Assembly: GCA_900548135.1 (NCBI GenBank)
Contig: URJC01000169.1
Location: 1-5,879, forward strand
Length of the DNA: 5,879 bases
Direction: 5' to 3'
Source: an uncultured Odoribacter sp.
Lineage (GTDB): Bacteria; Bacteroidota; Bacteroidia; Bacteroidales; Marinifilaceae
In this document: positions 1 to 5,879 of the stretch, piece after piece
Numbering within the stretch: the stretch's first letter is position 1
Layout of the letters: the number at the start of each line of letters is the position of its first letter
Program-made: the position numbers and the translations under genes
Notes under the pieces: generated by a model
What the model saw: only the letters and a program-made list of their open reading frames with translations
What the model was told of the DNA's origin: nothing
The model's database searches: none

Positions 1-1467
1 TCACCCCACAAGCTTATGCAAAGCCTGAGCCATTCCCTCAGAAAGAATGTCTTTTACGTATCCGGCAACAGTTGGGATCAAAGGAAGTACTACAGTCAGG
101 TCTTCCTCCCAAATTTGACTTTTGACAATCTTCTCCACCGTTCCGTTAATATCGTTCATATCCCAATTTTCCCGGATAAGTGCTACATATTCAGGAGTAT
201 CCTCCACCTTGAAATCTACCTCGCTTTTTCCACTATATAACACGAATAAAGAAGCCAGAGAAAATAAACTATATTTTGCCACTTTATCGGCTTTCAGAAA
301 ATTATCCTTTACAGTAGGAAAGTTACGTACCTCCCATTTCGACAGGGAATTCAAGCAGATTGAAGCCAGCATATGCTTGATATACGGATTATAAAAACGC
401 TCTAATATCCCTGCTGCAAAAGTCTTCAAGTCATCCATCGGTTCATCAATCATGGGCAACACTTCTTCATTGACCATGGTAGTGACAAACTTCTCAATCG
501 CAGGCGTATTAAAAGCGTCCATAACGGTCTGGCACCCCAGCTGCAACCCCAGGGTTACCATCCCAGTATGTGAACCATTCAGGATACGTACTTTCTTATC
601 CCGGAAAGATTTGATACTCGGCATATACAACACATGCAATCCGGCTTTTTCTAATGGAAATACCTCCCGCACCTTCTGATAACCTGTCCCGCCGATGGCC
701 CACAAATGATAGAATTCAGCTTTTACAACCAGCTTATCCCGGTATCCTATTTCTTCCTGTATTTCCTGGATAGTATCTTTGGGGAAGCCCGGGACAATAC
801 GATCCACCAGGGTATCACAAAACTGACAGTTTTCCTCTACCCAATTGATAAAATCCTCTCCTAACCGATGATACCTGGCATGTTTAATCACGTATTCATG
901 CAAAGTAGAACCATTATTCTCTATCAATTCACAGCAAATAATGACTAATCCTTTGGAGGGATCACCATTAAAATGTTTATAACGTTTGTATAACAAAGCA
1001 GTCATTTTACCCGGATAAGTCTTCGGAGGACATGCAGTGAGATCATCCCCTTCCTCATAACGGATTCCTGCTTCTGTCGTATTCGAGATGGTTATCTGTA
1101 AATCCGGACTCAGGAAATACTGTTCATATTTCTCATACTCTACATAAGGATTGAGAACATCCACGACAGATTTCACCAGATGAATATCTTTAACTGCCTT
1201 TCTATTTTCGATTCCCTCCAGATACACGTGATACAAACAATCCTGGCTTTTAATACGGTCAATCATCCCCAGCACTGCCTTTCTTCCGGCTTCATCTTCC
1301 GGCAATATCGGTTGTACAATAACCACTCCATGATGCATTACTCCGGCTTCATTAGCTTTATCAATCATCCAATCCACAAAAGCACGCAGGAAATTCCCTT
1401 CGCCAAATTGTAATATCCGCACCGGAAGCTCTGGTTTCTGAACAGTTTGTTTATTTAACTCTTTCAT
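1..1467 (-). CDS. uxaB: Tagaturonate reductase (altronate oxidoreductase), UxaB
   Basis: NAD-dependent cytoplasmic enzyme (EC 1.1.1.58) that interconverts D-tagaturonate and D-altronate, the second step of galacturonate breakdown. The 488-residue product is close to the length of E. coli UxaB (about 483). It belongs to the polyol-specific long-chain (mannitol) dehydrogenase family. The N-terminal nucleotide-binding domain opens with RILQFGEGNFLRAF (17-30). SNTTEAGI (128-135) and LVDRIVPG (220-227) follow. The family catalytic signature K-x4-N-x2-H is intact as K292, N297 and H300, and NPYIKH (360-365) lies in the C-terminal helical domain. These blocks resemble remembered E. coli UxaB more closely than the sister enzyme UxuB (fructuronate reductase), which is the main alternative. 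The ATG at 1465-1467 has no clear Shine-Dalgarno sequence, only an A/T-rich approach, as is usual in this phylum. The TGA stop occupies bases 1-3, so the gene is complete. It is the last visible gene of the hexuronate cluster, 59 bases after exuT, with a hairpin in that gap. Confidence 0.94.
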   Translation of the reverse strand: MKELNKQTVQKPELPVRILQFGEGNFLRAFVDWMIDKANEAGVMHHGVVIVQPILPEDEAGRKAVLGMIDRIKSQDCLYHVYLEGIENRKAVKDIHLVKSVVDVLNPYVEYEKYEQYFLSPDLQITISNTTEAGIRYEEGDDLTACPPKTYPGKMTALLYKRYKHFNGDPSKGLVIICCELIENNGSTLHEYVIKHARYHRLGEDFINWVEENCQFCDTLVDRIVPGFPKDTIQEIQEEIGYRDKLVVKAEFYHLWAIGGTGYQKVREVFPLEKAGLHVLYMPSIKSFRDKKVRILNGSHTGMVTLGLQLGCQTVMDAFNTPAIEKFVTTMVNEEVLPMIDEPMDDLKTFAAGILERFYNPYIKHMLASICLNSLSKWEVRNFPTVKDNFLKADKVAKYSLFSLASLFVLYSGKSEVDFKVEDTPEYVALIRENWDMNDINGTVEKIVKSQIWEEDLTVVLPLIPTVAGYVKDILSEGMAQALHKLVG

Positions 1468-1491
1468 TTTAACAGCAGTAATACATAGCAG

Positions 1492-1518
1492 GGTTACAGG
1501 AGAAATTCCCCTGTAACC
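1492..1518 (-). other. Perfect 9-bp hairpin in the exuT-uxaB spacer
   Basis: The arms GGTTACAGG (1492-1500) and CCTGTAACC (1510-1518) are exact reverse complements around a 9-base interval, which can itself add a few inner pairs (GAA/TTC). In the transcript the hairpin begins 8 bases after the exuT stop codon and ends 24 bases before the uxaB start codon. No U-tract follows it, so it does not look like an intrinsic terminator. It could be an mRNA processing or stability element that sets uxaB level relative to exuT, or a protein-binding palindrome. The pairing is read directly from the sequence; the role is inference. Confidence 0.7.
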
Positions 1519-1526
1519 TCATTGTT

Positions 1527-2981
1527 TTATTCTACAACAATAGGCTTGTACTTCGGCACCAAAGACTTCATCACCAACCAACCAACCAGATAGGCAACAG
1601 CGCATACACAAAAAATAACGAAATACCCGGCAGGTTTACCAACAAATCCAAAGAAAGTCATATTTGTTTCACCAGCATATACAAACAAATCACCGGCAAC
1701 CCACTGCAGAATCATAGAACCGACACCACCAGCCATACCACCGATACCTGTGATGGTTGCAATAGCCGATTTAGGAAACATATCACCGACAGTTGAGAAT
1801 ATATTAGCTGACCAGGACTGATGAGCAGCCCCACCAATACCGATCATAATAACAGGTAACCAGGGAGAAATAGTACCCAGAGGCTGTGCCAACAATACCA
1901 ACAAGGGGAAAAAAGCAAAGATCAGCATGGCACGCATACGCGCAGCATAAGGATCCAAACCGGTCTTCTTCATAATAATAGTCGGAAGCTTACCACCGTA
2001 TATAGAAAGCATGGTAATCGCATACAATGTAAAAATCAATCCCATACCCAAACCGTCGGAAGTCTTGATACCAAACTGAGTGTTCAGGTAAGAAGGAGTC
2101 CAGAATAAGAAAAACCACCACACTCCATCGGTCATAAACTTACCAAAAGCAAAAGCCCACGTTTGCTTGTAAGTAAAGGCCTGCACAAAAGACATTTTTT
2201 TCTCGGGAGCCCCCGTTGTCTGAACATTTTCGTCCGGGTCCTGTTCAATATAATCCAGTTCTGCCTGGTTCACATACTTACTCTTATGAGGCTCATCATA
2301 CATAAATACCCAGAATCCCATCCAGACAAAACCCAAAGCACCAATAACGATAAAAGCCATTTCCCAGCCGTTACCTATTCCTATTCCCTGAAAATATTTT
2401 GCCAGCAAAGGAATAGTCAACGGCGCAAATAAGGCACCGATAGAAGCACCGGCATTAAAAATACTGGTTGCAAAAGCACGGTCTTTTTTCGGAAAATATT
2501 CAGCAGTCACCTTAATAGCTGCAGGGAAGTTACCAGCCTCACCAAGAGCCAGGATACAACGCGCAACAATAAAGCACCACATACTGATTGTTGCAATCAA
2601 GGTCACTGTCGCCCCTGTAGCCGATACTAATTCAGAGGCATTATGAAATCCCAGCCAGGATTCAGTCACTTTACCACATAAAGCATGTGCACAAGCTCCT
2701 GCGGACCATACTCCAATCGCCCAAAGGTACCCTTTCTTTGTTCCCATCCAGTCGATAAACCGACCTGCAAACAACATACAAATAGCATATACAATGGAGA
2801 ATATTGAAGTGATCTTACCATAATTGGCCTCATCCCAATGGAATTCCGGCTTAATAAATTCATCCCAGGTTAAAGAAAGAACCTGACGGTCCATGTAGTT
2901 CACTGTAGTTGCAATAAACAACATTCCACACATCCACCAACGCCAGTTAGTCATAATGCTTTTTTTCGAATCGATAGCCAT
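1527..2981 (-). CDS. exuT: MFS hexuronate transporter (ExuT-like, anion:cation symporter family)
   Basis: Inner-membrane major facilitator protein of 484 residues, within the usual 430-490 range of the anion:cation symporter family (ExuT, GudP and relatives), which takes up organic anions such as hexuronates, probably with protons. About 12 hydrophobic segments are visible, near residues 15-35, 55-74, 84-103, 128-150, 172-194, 207-228, 272-297, 309-329, 350-368, 371-395, 405-430 and 450-472, with a charged central loop at about 229-270. Family features include NYMDRQ (28-33) at the end of helix 1, RFIDWMGTKKG (74-84) in the loop after helix 2 where the MFS signature lies, and LGEAGNFPAAIK (146-157) in helix 4. 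The start codon lies 3 bases after the kdgA stop, and a purine-rich AAGGGGG (2988-2994) spans the end of kdgA, which suggests translational coupling. The transporter family is clear. Hexuronate as substrate rests mainly on the flanking uxaC, kdgA and uxaB genes; a related sugar acid such as aldonate or aldarate is the alternative. Confidence 0.87.
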   Translation of the reverse strand: MAIDSKKSIMTNWRWWMCGMLFIATTVNYMDRQVLSLTWDEFIKPEFHWDEANYGKITSIFSIVYAICMLFAGRFIDWMGTKKGYLWAIGVWSAGACAHALCGKVTESWLGFHNASELVSATGATVTLIATISMWCFIVARCILALGEAGNFPAAIKVTAEYFPKKDRAFATSIFNAGASIGALFAPLTIPLLAKYFQGIGIGNGWEMAFIVIGALGFVWMGFWVFMYDEPHKSKYVNQAELDYIEQDPDENVQTTGAPEKKMSFVQAFTYKQTWAFAFGKFMTDGVWWFFLFWTPSYLNTQFGIKTSDGLGMGLIFTLYAITMLSIYGGKLPTIIMKKTGLDPYAARMRAMLIFAFFPLLVLLAQPLGTISPWLPVIMIGIGGAAHQSWSANIFSTVGDMFPKSAIATITGIGGMAGGVGSMILQWVAGDLFVYAGETNMTFFGFVGKPAGYFVIFCVCAVAYLVGWLVMKSLVPKYKPIVVE

Positions 2982-2984
2982 GTC

Positions 2985-3656
2985 TTACCCCCTTGCTTTT
3001 TGAATGTAAGACAATGCATTCCGGCTCAATTCAGTGATTTTATCCCATTCTGCTGCAGCAATCACCTCTTTCGGAAATAAGTTAGACCCCATTCCAACAC
3101 AAGTTACCCCTGCTTTTACCCAGGCTGTCAGATTTTCTTCGGTCGGTTCAACCCCACCCGTCACCATCAGCATAGACCATGGCATCGGAGCTTTTACATT
3201 CTTCACAAACGAAGGCCCGCCAACATTACCGGCAGGAAACACCTTGCAAAGATCACATCCGACTTCCTGGGCGAAACCGATTTCGGAAACCGAACCGCAA
3301 CCAGGTGTATACGGGATCAAGCGGCGGTTACAAACCTTTGCAACTTCAGGATTAAACAGCGGACCAACCACAAAATTAGCCCCTAACTGTATATACAAAG
3401 CAGCAGTAGCCGGATCCACCACTGACCCTACTCCCAAAATCATGTCAGGACACTCTTTTGCAGCATATTTCACCAGCTCAGCAAATACCTCCTGGGCAAA
3501 ATCACCGCGGTTAGTAAACTCAAATGCACGAACACCACCTTCATAACACGCCTTCAATACATTTTTTGCAATGTCAATGTCCTTGTGATAAAAAACCGGA
3601 ACCATTCCGGTTTCTGCCATTACAGATAAAACCTGTAATTTTGAAAATTTAGCCAT
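2985..3656 (-). CDS. kdgA: KDPG/KHG aldolase (2-dehydro-3-deoxy-6-phosphogluconate aldolase)
   Basis: Class I aldolase (EC 4.1.2.14, often also 4.1.3.16/4.1.3.42) that splits 2-keto-3-deoxy-6-phosphogluconate into pyruvate and glyceraldehyde-3-phosphate, the last step of hexuronate catabolism. The 223-residue product is slightly longer than E. coli Eda (213). It is one (beta/alpha)8 barrel with the expected residues in order: the general acid/base glutamate E46 in FEFTNRG (45-51), where R50 keeps the conserved arginine; IPYTPGCG (114-121); the Schiff-base lysine K138 in CKVFPAG (137-143); and the phosphate-binding segments VTGGV (165-169) and GMGSN (188-192). The EFTNRGD variant in place of the proteobacterial EVTLRT is, as far as I recall, typical of Bacteroidota homologues. 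The ATG at 3654-3656 is preceded by an A/T-rich AAATAAG. It sits 96 bases after uxaC and 3 bases before exuT. The enzyme would equally serve an Entner-Doudoroff route (symbol eda), but the neighbours argue for hexuronate use. Confidence 0.95.
   Translation of the reverse strand: MAKFSKLQVLSVMAETGMVPVFYHKDIDIAKNVLKACYEGGVRAFEFTNRGDFAQEVFAELVKYAAKECPDMILGVGSVVDPATAALYIQLGANFVVGPLFNPEVAKVCNRRLIPYTPGCGSVSEIGFAQEVGCDLCKVFPAGNVGGPSFVKNVKAPMPWSMLMVTGGVEPTEENLTAWVKAGVTCVGMGSNLFPKEVIAAAEWDKITELSRNALSYIQKARG
2988..2994 (-). promoter_or_regulatory. Shine-Dalgarno-like site for exuT, inside the end of kdgA
   Basis: In the transcript AAGGGGG lies six bases before the exuT ATG and overlaps the last sense codons of kdgA (AGG GGG TAA). 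It is the clearest ribosome-binding-like sequence in the cluster; uxaC, kdgA and uxaB have only A/T-rich approaches. With the 3-base gap between the genes, it fits reinitiation or coupled translation of exuT after kdgA. Confidence 0.5.
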
Positions 3657-3752
3657 CTTATTTAAATTTTAGATTCAAGAAATTCAGACTTCAAATTATA
3701 AATTATTATCTACTTACCCTCCCACTGCAAATCATAAACCTTATAACGCAGA
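3657..3752 (-). other. 96-base AT-rich spacer between uxaC and kdgA
   Basis: The longest gap inside the cluster. Read in the transcript direction it has a purine-rich GTGGGAGGGTAAG stretch early and an A/T-rich second half. I see no hairpin followed by a U-tract. I also see no TTTG/TAnnTTTG pair at the right spacing: the two TTTG words present are about 32 bases apart. It most likely lies within one transcript. A weak internal promoter or a processing site cannot be excluded by eye. Confidence 0.45.
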
Positions 3753-5159
3753 TTAAAAATTAAAAAACTTTTTCGCGTTATTATAGGCAATATCTTCAAC
3801 CATCCGGCCGATAAATCCGATCTCACTTGCCGGAAGTAAGCCACTTTCAACATCATTACCAAGCAAATTACACAAGGTGCGCCGGAAATACTCATGCCGG
3901 GGATACGATAAGAAACTCCGGGAATCAGTCAGCATACCTACAAAACGGCTCAGCAACCCTAACAAAGACAAAGCGTTCATCTGCTTTTCCATGCCATCTT
4001 TCTGATCCAGGAACCACCAACCTGAACCAAACTGTATCTTCCCGGCAATTTCACCATCCTGGAAATTACCCACCATCGTTGCAATTACTTCATTGGCACA
4101 AGGATTCAGGTTATAAAGAATGGTTTTTGTCAATTTTCCCTGTAAATCCAATTTATCCAGAAATTTTGCCAAGGATTTGGCCGTATTAAATTCGCCGATA
4201 GAATCAAAACCGGTATCAGGCCCCAACTGGCGGAACATTCGCGTGTTATTATTCCGGATAGCCCCGTAATGAAACTGCTGGGTCCAGCCAGTTTCCCAAT
4301 CCATAATGGCAAATTCGGTCAGCATCGCCGATTTGAATTTCAGGATTTCTTCTTTCGTCAGCCCTGTCCCTCCGTATACTTTATTAAATATAGACTCAAT
4401 TTCAGCCTGAGTGTAATCTGATGCGTAAAATTCCTCAATCCCATGGTCAGAAAGACGGCAACCTACCAAAGCAAAGAACTCATGCCGCTTACGCAAAGCT
4501 TCAATCATATCCGCATACTTACTGATAGTCACTCCGGACACCACTGATAGTTTCTCCATATAAGCCCTGAAATCTGCCGGGACCTCAACAGCCATCGCCT
4601 TATCCGGACGCCACGTTGGCAACACTTTCACTTTAAAACCATCTGCCTTGCATTTCAAATGATATTCCAGGCTATCCACCGGATCATCAGTCGTACATAC
4701 CGTTTCAACATTGTATTTCAACATCAGTCCACGCGCACTATATTCCGGTGTCCGCAATTTTGCAGTACATTCATCATAAATTTCTTTGGCAGTAACAGGA
4801 TTAAGTAACTTATTTACACCAAAAGCAGTCTTTAATTCCAGATGAGTCCAATGATACAATGGATTGCGCATAGTGTACGGAACGGTCTCTGCCCATTTTT
4901 CAAACTTTTCCCAATCCGTAGTTTCTTTACCGGTGATATAACGTTCATCAATACCATTAGTACGCATAGCCCTCCACTTATAATGATCTCCTTCCAACCA
5001 GATCTTTGACAAATTATCAAACTGATGATCGTTGGCAACATATTCAGGTATCAAATGACAGTGATAATCTATAATCGGCATTTTTGCCGCATGCTCATGA
5101 TAGAGCTTTTCGGCCGTCGCTGTCTGCAGCAAAAAATTGTCGTCATTAAAATTTTTCAT
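3753..5159 (-). CDS. uxaC: Uronate (glucuronate/galacturonate) isomerase UxaC
   Basis: Cytoplasmic aldose-ketose isomerase (EC 5.3.1.12) that converts D-glucuronate to D-fructuronate and D-galacturonate to D-tagaturonate, the entry step of the pathway. The product is 468 residues, against about 470 in E. coli, with strong colinear similarity to remembered UxaC throughout. It is a divergent amidohydrolase-superfamily barrel. The metal-binding H-x-H is H33 and H35 in DYHCHL (31-36). Other diagnostic blocks are GDHYKWRAMRTNG (57-69), NPLYHWTHLEL (99-109), TTDDPVDSLEYH (156-167), KVLPTWRPDKA (178-188), GALRNNN-type GAIRNNN (299-305), QFGSGWWF (376-383) and, near the C-terminus, MLTDSRSFLSYPRHEYFRR (409-427), where D412 is the expected active-site aspartate. 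The ATG at 5157-5159 matches the start of known family members; its approach is A/T-rich without a Shine-Dalgarno sequence. It is the first gene of the cluster, downstream of a long non-coding region with a candidate promoter. Confidence 0.97.
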   Translation of the reverse strand: MKNFNDDNFLLQTATAEKLYHEHAAKMPIIDYHCHLIPEYVANDHQFDNLSKIWLEGDHYKWRAMRTNGIDERYITGKETTDWEKFEKWAETVPYTMRNPLYHWTHLELKTAFGVNKLLNPVTAKEIYDECTAKLRTPEYSARGLMLKYNVETVCTTDDPVDSLEYHLKCKADGFKVKVLPTWRPDKAMAVEVPADFRAYMEKLSVVSGVTISKYADMIEALRKRHEFFALVGCRLSDHGIEEFYASDYTQAEIESIFNKVYGGTGLTKEEILKFKSAMLTEFAIMDWETGWTQQFHYGAIRNNNTRMFRQLGPDTGFDSIGEFNTAKSLAKFLDKLDLQGKLTKTILYNLNPCANEVIATMVGNFQDGEIAGKIQFGSGWWFLDQKDGMEKQMNALSLLGLLSRFVGMLTDSRSFLSYPRHEYFRRTLCNLLGNDVESGLLPASEIGFIGRMVEDIAYNNAKKFFNF

Positions 5160-5352
5160 GCAACTATTATTTAGAATATTTAACTTATTTTATTGTTTGT
5201 CTGGATTTAAAATCTTTTTTCCACGCTTTTTTCCTCTTATTTCAGATCAAAAAGCCAATAGAAAAAAACATAACATTCACTTCTCCTGCCTCTCAAAAAT
5301 CACTTTTTCCTGTTTTTCTCTTTCTCAAACGTTACAAATTCTGCTCTATCGA

Positions 5353-5360
5353 TTGTACAA
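5353..5360. promoter_or_regulatory. Possible operator palindrome TTGTACAA
   Basis: An 8-bp perfect palindrome in the uxaC upstream region. Seven of its bases (TTGTACA) recur at 5434-5440, close to the predicted transcription start, and part of it belongs to a TACAAATT direct repeat with 5333-5340, offset by 23 bases. This arrangement fits binding by a dimeric regulator, but the words are short and the region AT-rich, so chance is a real alternative. The regulator is unknown and none is encoded in the window. Confidence 0.25.
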
Positions 5361-5444
5361 ATTTTCTACTATTGATACGAACCTCCTCAAACACAATATT
5401 TTCAACACTTATTATTTTATTTCCACCCTTCTTTTGTACACCGT

Positions 5445-5476
5445 CAAAGATACAATTTTTTATAAAAGTATGCACA
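5445..5476 (-). promoter_or_regulatory. Candidate Bacteroidota promoter for uxaC-kdgA-exuT-uxaB
   Basis: On the minus strand TATCTTTG (5445-5452) matches the Bacteroides -7 consensus TAnnTTTG exactly. Twenty bases upstream is TGTG (5473-5476), three of four matches to the -33 element TTTG, at the accepted 19-21 spacing. It is the only exact TAnnTTTG match I found on this strand in the spacer. Transcription would start near 5435-5442, leaving a 5' leader of about 280 bases before uxaC. The length of that leader is the main reason for caution; a closer, weaker promoter is possible. Confidence 0.45.
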
Positions 5477-5571
5477 CCTATGTTCTGGTAAGCTCGTTTC
5501 CAATCTACTACGGAAGTTTATCACATTATATAACGTAGTCTGAATGTATACCTTATTGCGGAACTGTAGAT

Positions 5572-5613
5572 AAAGAAAAACCGGAAACTTCAGGCATATC
5601 TTGAAATTCCCGG
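5572..5613 (-). terminator. Rho-independent terminator of the M48 protease gene
   Basis: In the transcript CCGGGAATTTC (5603-5613) pairs with GAAGTTTCCGG (5581-5591) over 11 consecutive positions, nine Watson-Crick and two G-U, around an 11-base loop. UUUUUCUUU (5572-5580) follows immediately. The hairpin begins 14 bases after the protease stop codon. It separates that gene from the uxaC cluster, so the cluster needs its own promoter. Confidence 0.9.
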
Positions 5614-5627
5614 ATGGTTTTACAATT

Positions 5628-5879
5628 TCATTTTTTCACATAAGCATCTGCTTTTTCCCTCATCCGGGAAGAACGCTTCGCACTATCCGGATGACTGGAA
5701 AACATTTTCTGAAATTTAGAGGCTTGTTGTCCATCGGACAGATTATTCAGCTTTTCCAAAGCGTTTGCCATGCCATAAGGATCAAAACCATATTTTATAC
5801 AGAATTCAAAACCATATTCATCTGCTTCAGTTTCCTGTTTTTGTGAAAACTGGGCATTTGATAACGCCTGAGCAATATC
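5628..5879 (-). CDS. M48 family metalloprotease, LoiP/YggG-like (C-terminal part only)
   Basis: The last 83 codons of a gene that enters from the right edge of the window and ends with TGA at 5628-5630. The fragment begins DIAQALSNAQFSQKQ, followed by ETEADEYGF (16-24), and has MFSSHPDSAKR (59-69) near its end. NAQFSxxQExEAD resembles remembered E. coli LoiP (YggG) and YcaL, which are envelope zinc peptidases, usually lipoproteins. In M48 enzymes the glutamate of the E-x-x-x-D motif, here E16 with D20, is the third zinc ligand; the HExxH helix lies upstream, outside the window. The HPDSxxR segment is a conserved C-terminal family feature. The signal peptide or lipobox cannot be seen, so secretion is inferred from the family only. 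The gene has its own terminator and no evident link to uronate metabolism. It was read manually from the minus strand at the window edge. Confidence 0.9.
   Translation of the reverse strand, partial: DIAQALSNAQFSQKQETEADEYGFEFCIKYGFDPYGMANALEKLNNLSDGQQASKFQKMFSSHPDSAKRSSRMREKADAYVKK

Larger units (their letters stand above)
5160..5571. other. Non-coding upstream region of the uxaC cluster
   Basis: This is about 410 AT-rich bases between the terminator of the protease gene and the uxaC start. It contains the candidate promoter at 5445-5476 and, by inference, a leader of about 280 bases. Repeated words occur within it: TTGTACA at 5353-5359 and 5434-5440, and TACAAATT at 5333-5340 and 5356-5363. 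The transcript-sense leader is rich in A and G with poly-A and poly-U runs. I found no recognisable riboswitch, tRNA or strong hairpin. Long open frames across it on the plus strand are low-complexity Phe/Ile/Lys/Ser translations and are not credible genes. Confidence 0.6.

Noticed and set aside
3034..3546. 170-codon plus-strand open frame inside kdgA
   Set aside because: It lies wholly antisense to a KDPG aldolase with all catalytic residues intact, and its translation is Thr/Pro/Ser-rich as expected of an antisense frame.
3657..3752. Internal promoter upstream of kdgA
   Set aside because: TTTG words are present but about 32 bases apart, and the nearest TATAATTTG does not fit TAnnTTTG spacing, so no convincing -33/-7 pair exists.
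5326..5361. Second promoter closer to uxaC (TAACGTTTG with upstream TTTG on the minus strand)
   Set aside because: The -7 word has one base too many between TA and TTTG, and the spacing to the upstream TTTG is 23 bases, outside the 19-21 range.
5137..5538. 133-codon plus-strand open frame spanning the uxaC start and upstream region
   Set aside because: It overlaps the well-supported uxaC start on the other strand, its translation is low-complexity Phe/Ile/Leu/Ser/Lys typical of AT-rich spacer, and it shows no recognisable domain or ribosome-binding site.
5602..5630. Inverted repeat TGAAATT/AATTTCA followed on the plus strand by six T residues, resembling a plus-strand terminator
   Set aside because: No gene reads in the plus direction here, the stem is only 7 A/T-rich bp with a 15-base loop, and it overlaps the much stronger minus-strand terminator stem at 5581-5613. 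It also includes the protease stop codon, where a ribosome would block its folding.
1..5879. CRISPR arrays, insertion sequences, tRNA or rRNA genes, phage or defence genes
   Set aside because: No regularly spaced repeats, transposase-like translations, long terminal inverted repeats or RNA gene signatures are visible. The content is ordinary sugar-acid metabolism plus one protease end.

Overview
The window reads as part of a Bacteroidota (Bacteroidales-like) genome. Several things point that way: the -33/-7 type promoter, the mostly A/T-rich start regions with little Shine-Dalgarno sequence, the EFTNRGD form of the KDPG aldolase active site, and AT-rich spacers around moderately AT-rich genes. 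The genus cannot be fixed from the sequence. All real genes are on the minus strand, so transcription runs from high to low coordinates.

Layout in transcription order. (1) 5879-5628: the C-terminal end of a LoiP/YggG-like M48 metalloprotease, followed 14 bases later by a strong intrinsic terminator (about 5572-5613). (2) 5627-5160: a 468-base non-coding region holding that terminator, a candidate Bacteroidota promoter (5445-5476, minus strand), repeated TTGTACA/TACAAATT words and a roughly 280-base predicted leader. (3) 5159-1: a four-gene hexuronate catabolism cluster, uxaC (uronate isomerase), then kdgA/eda (KDPG aldolase), exuT (MFS hexuronate transporter) and uxaB (tagaturonate reductase). 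All four genes are complete; the stop codon of uxaB is the first three bases of the window.

How it works together. ExuT imports galacturonate or glucuronate, released for example from pectin or glycosaminoglycans. UxaC isomerises these to tagaturonate or fructuronate. UxaB reduces tagaturonate to altronate. KdgA performs the final cleavage of 2-keto-3-deoxy-6-phosphogluconate to pyruvate and glyceraldehyde-3-phosphate. The two intervening steps, altronate dehydratase (UxaA) and KDG kinase (KdgK), are not in the window and may lie just beyond position 1. The glucuronate-branch enzymes UxuB and UxuA are also absent here.

Nothing in the window looks like an undescribed system. The points most worth a second look are regulatory: a perfect 9-bp hairpin between exuT and uxaB that lacks a U-tract, and the long uxaC leader with its repeated words.
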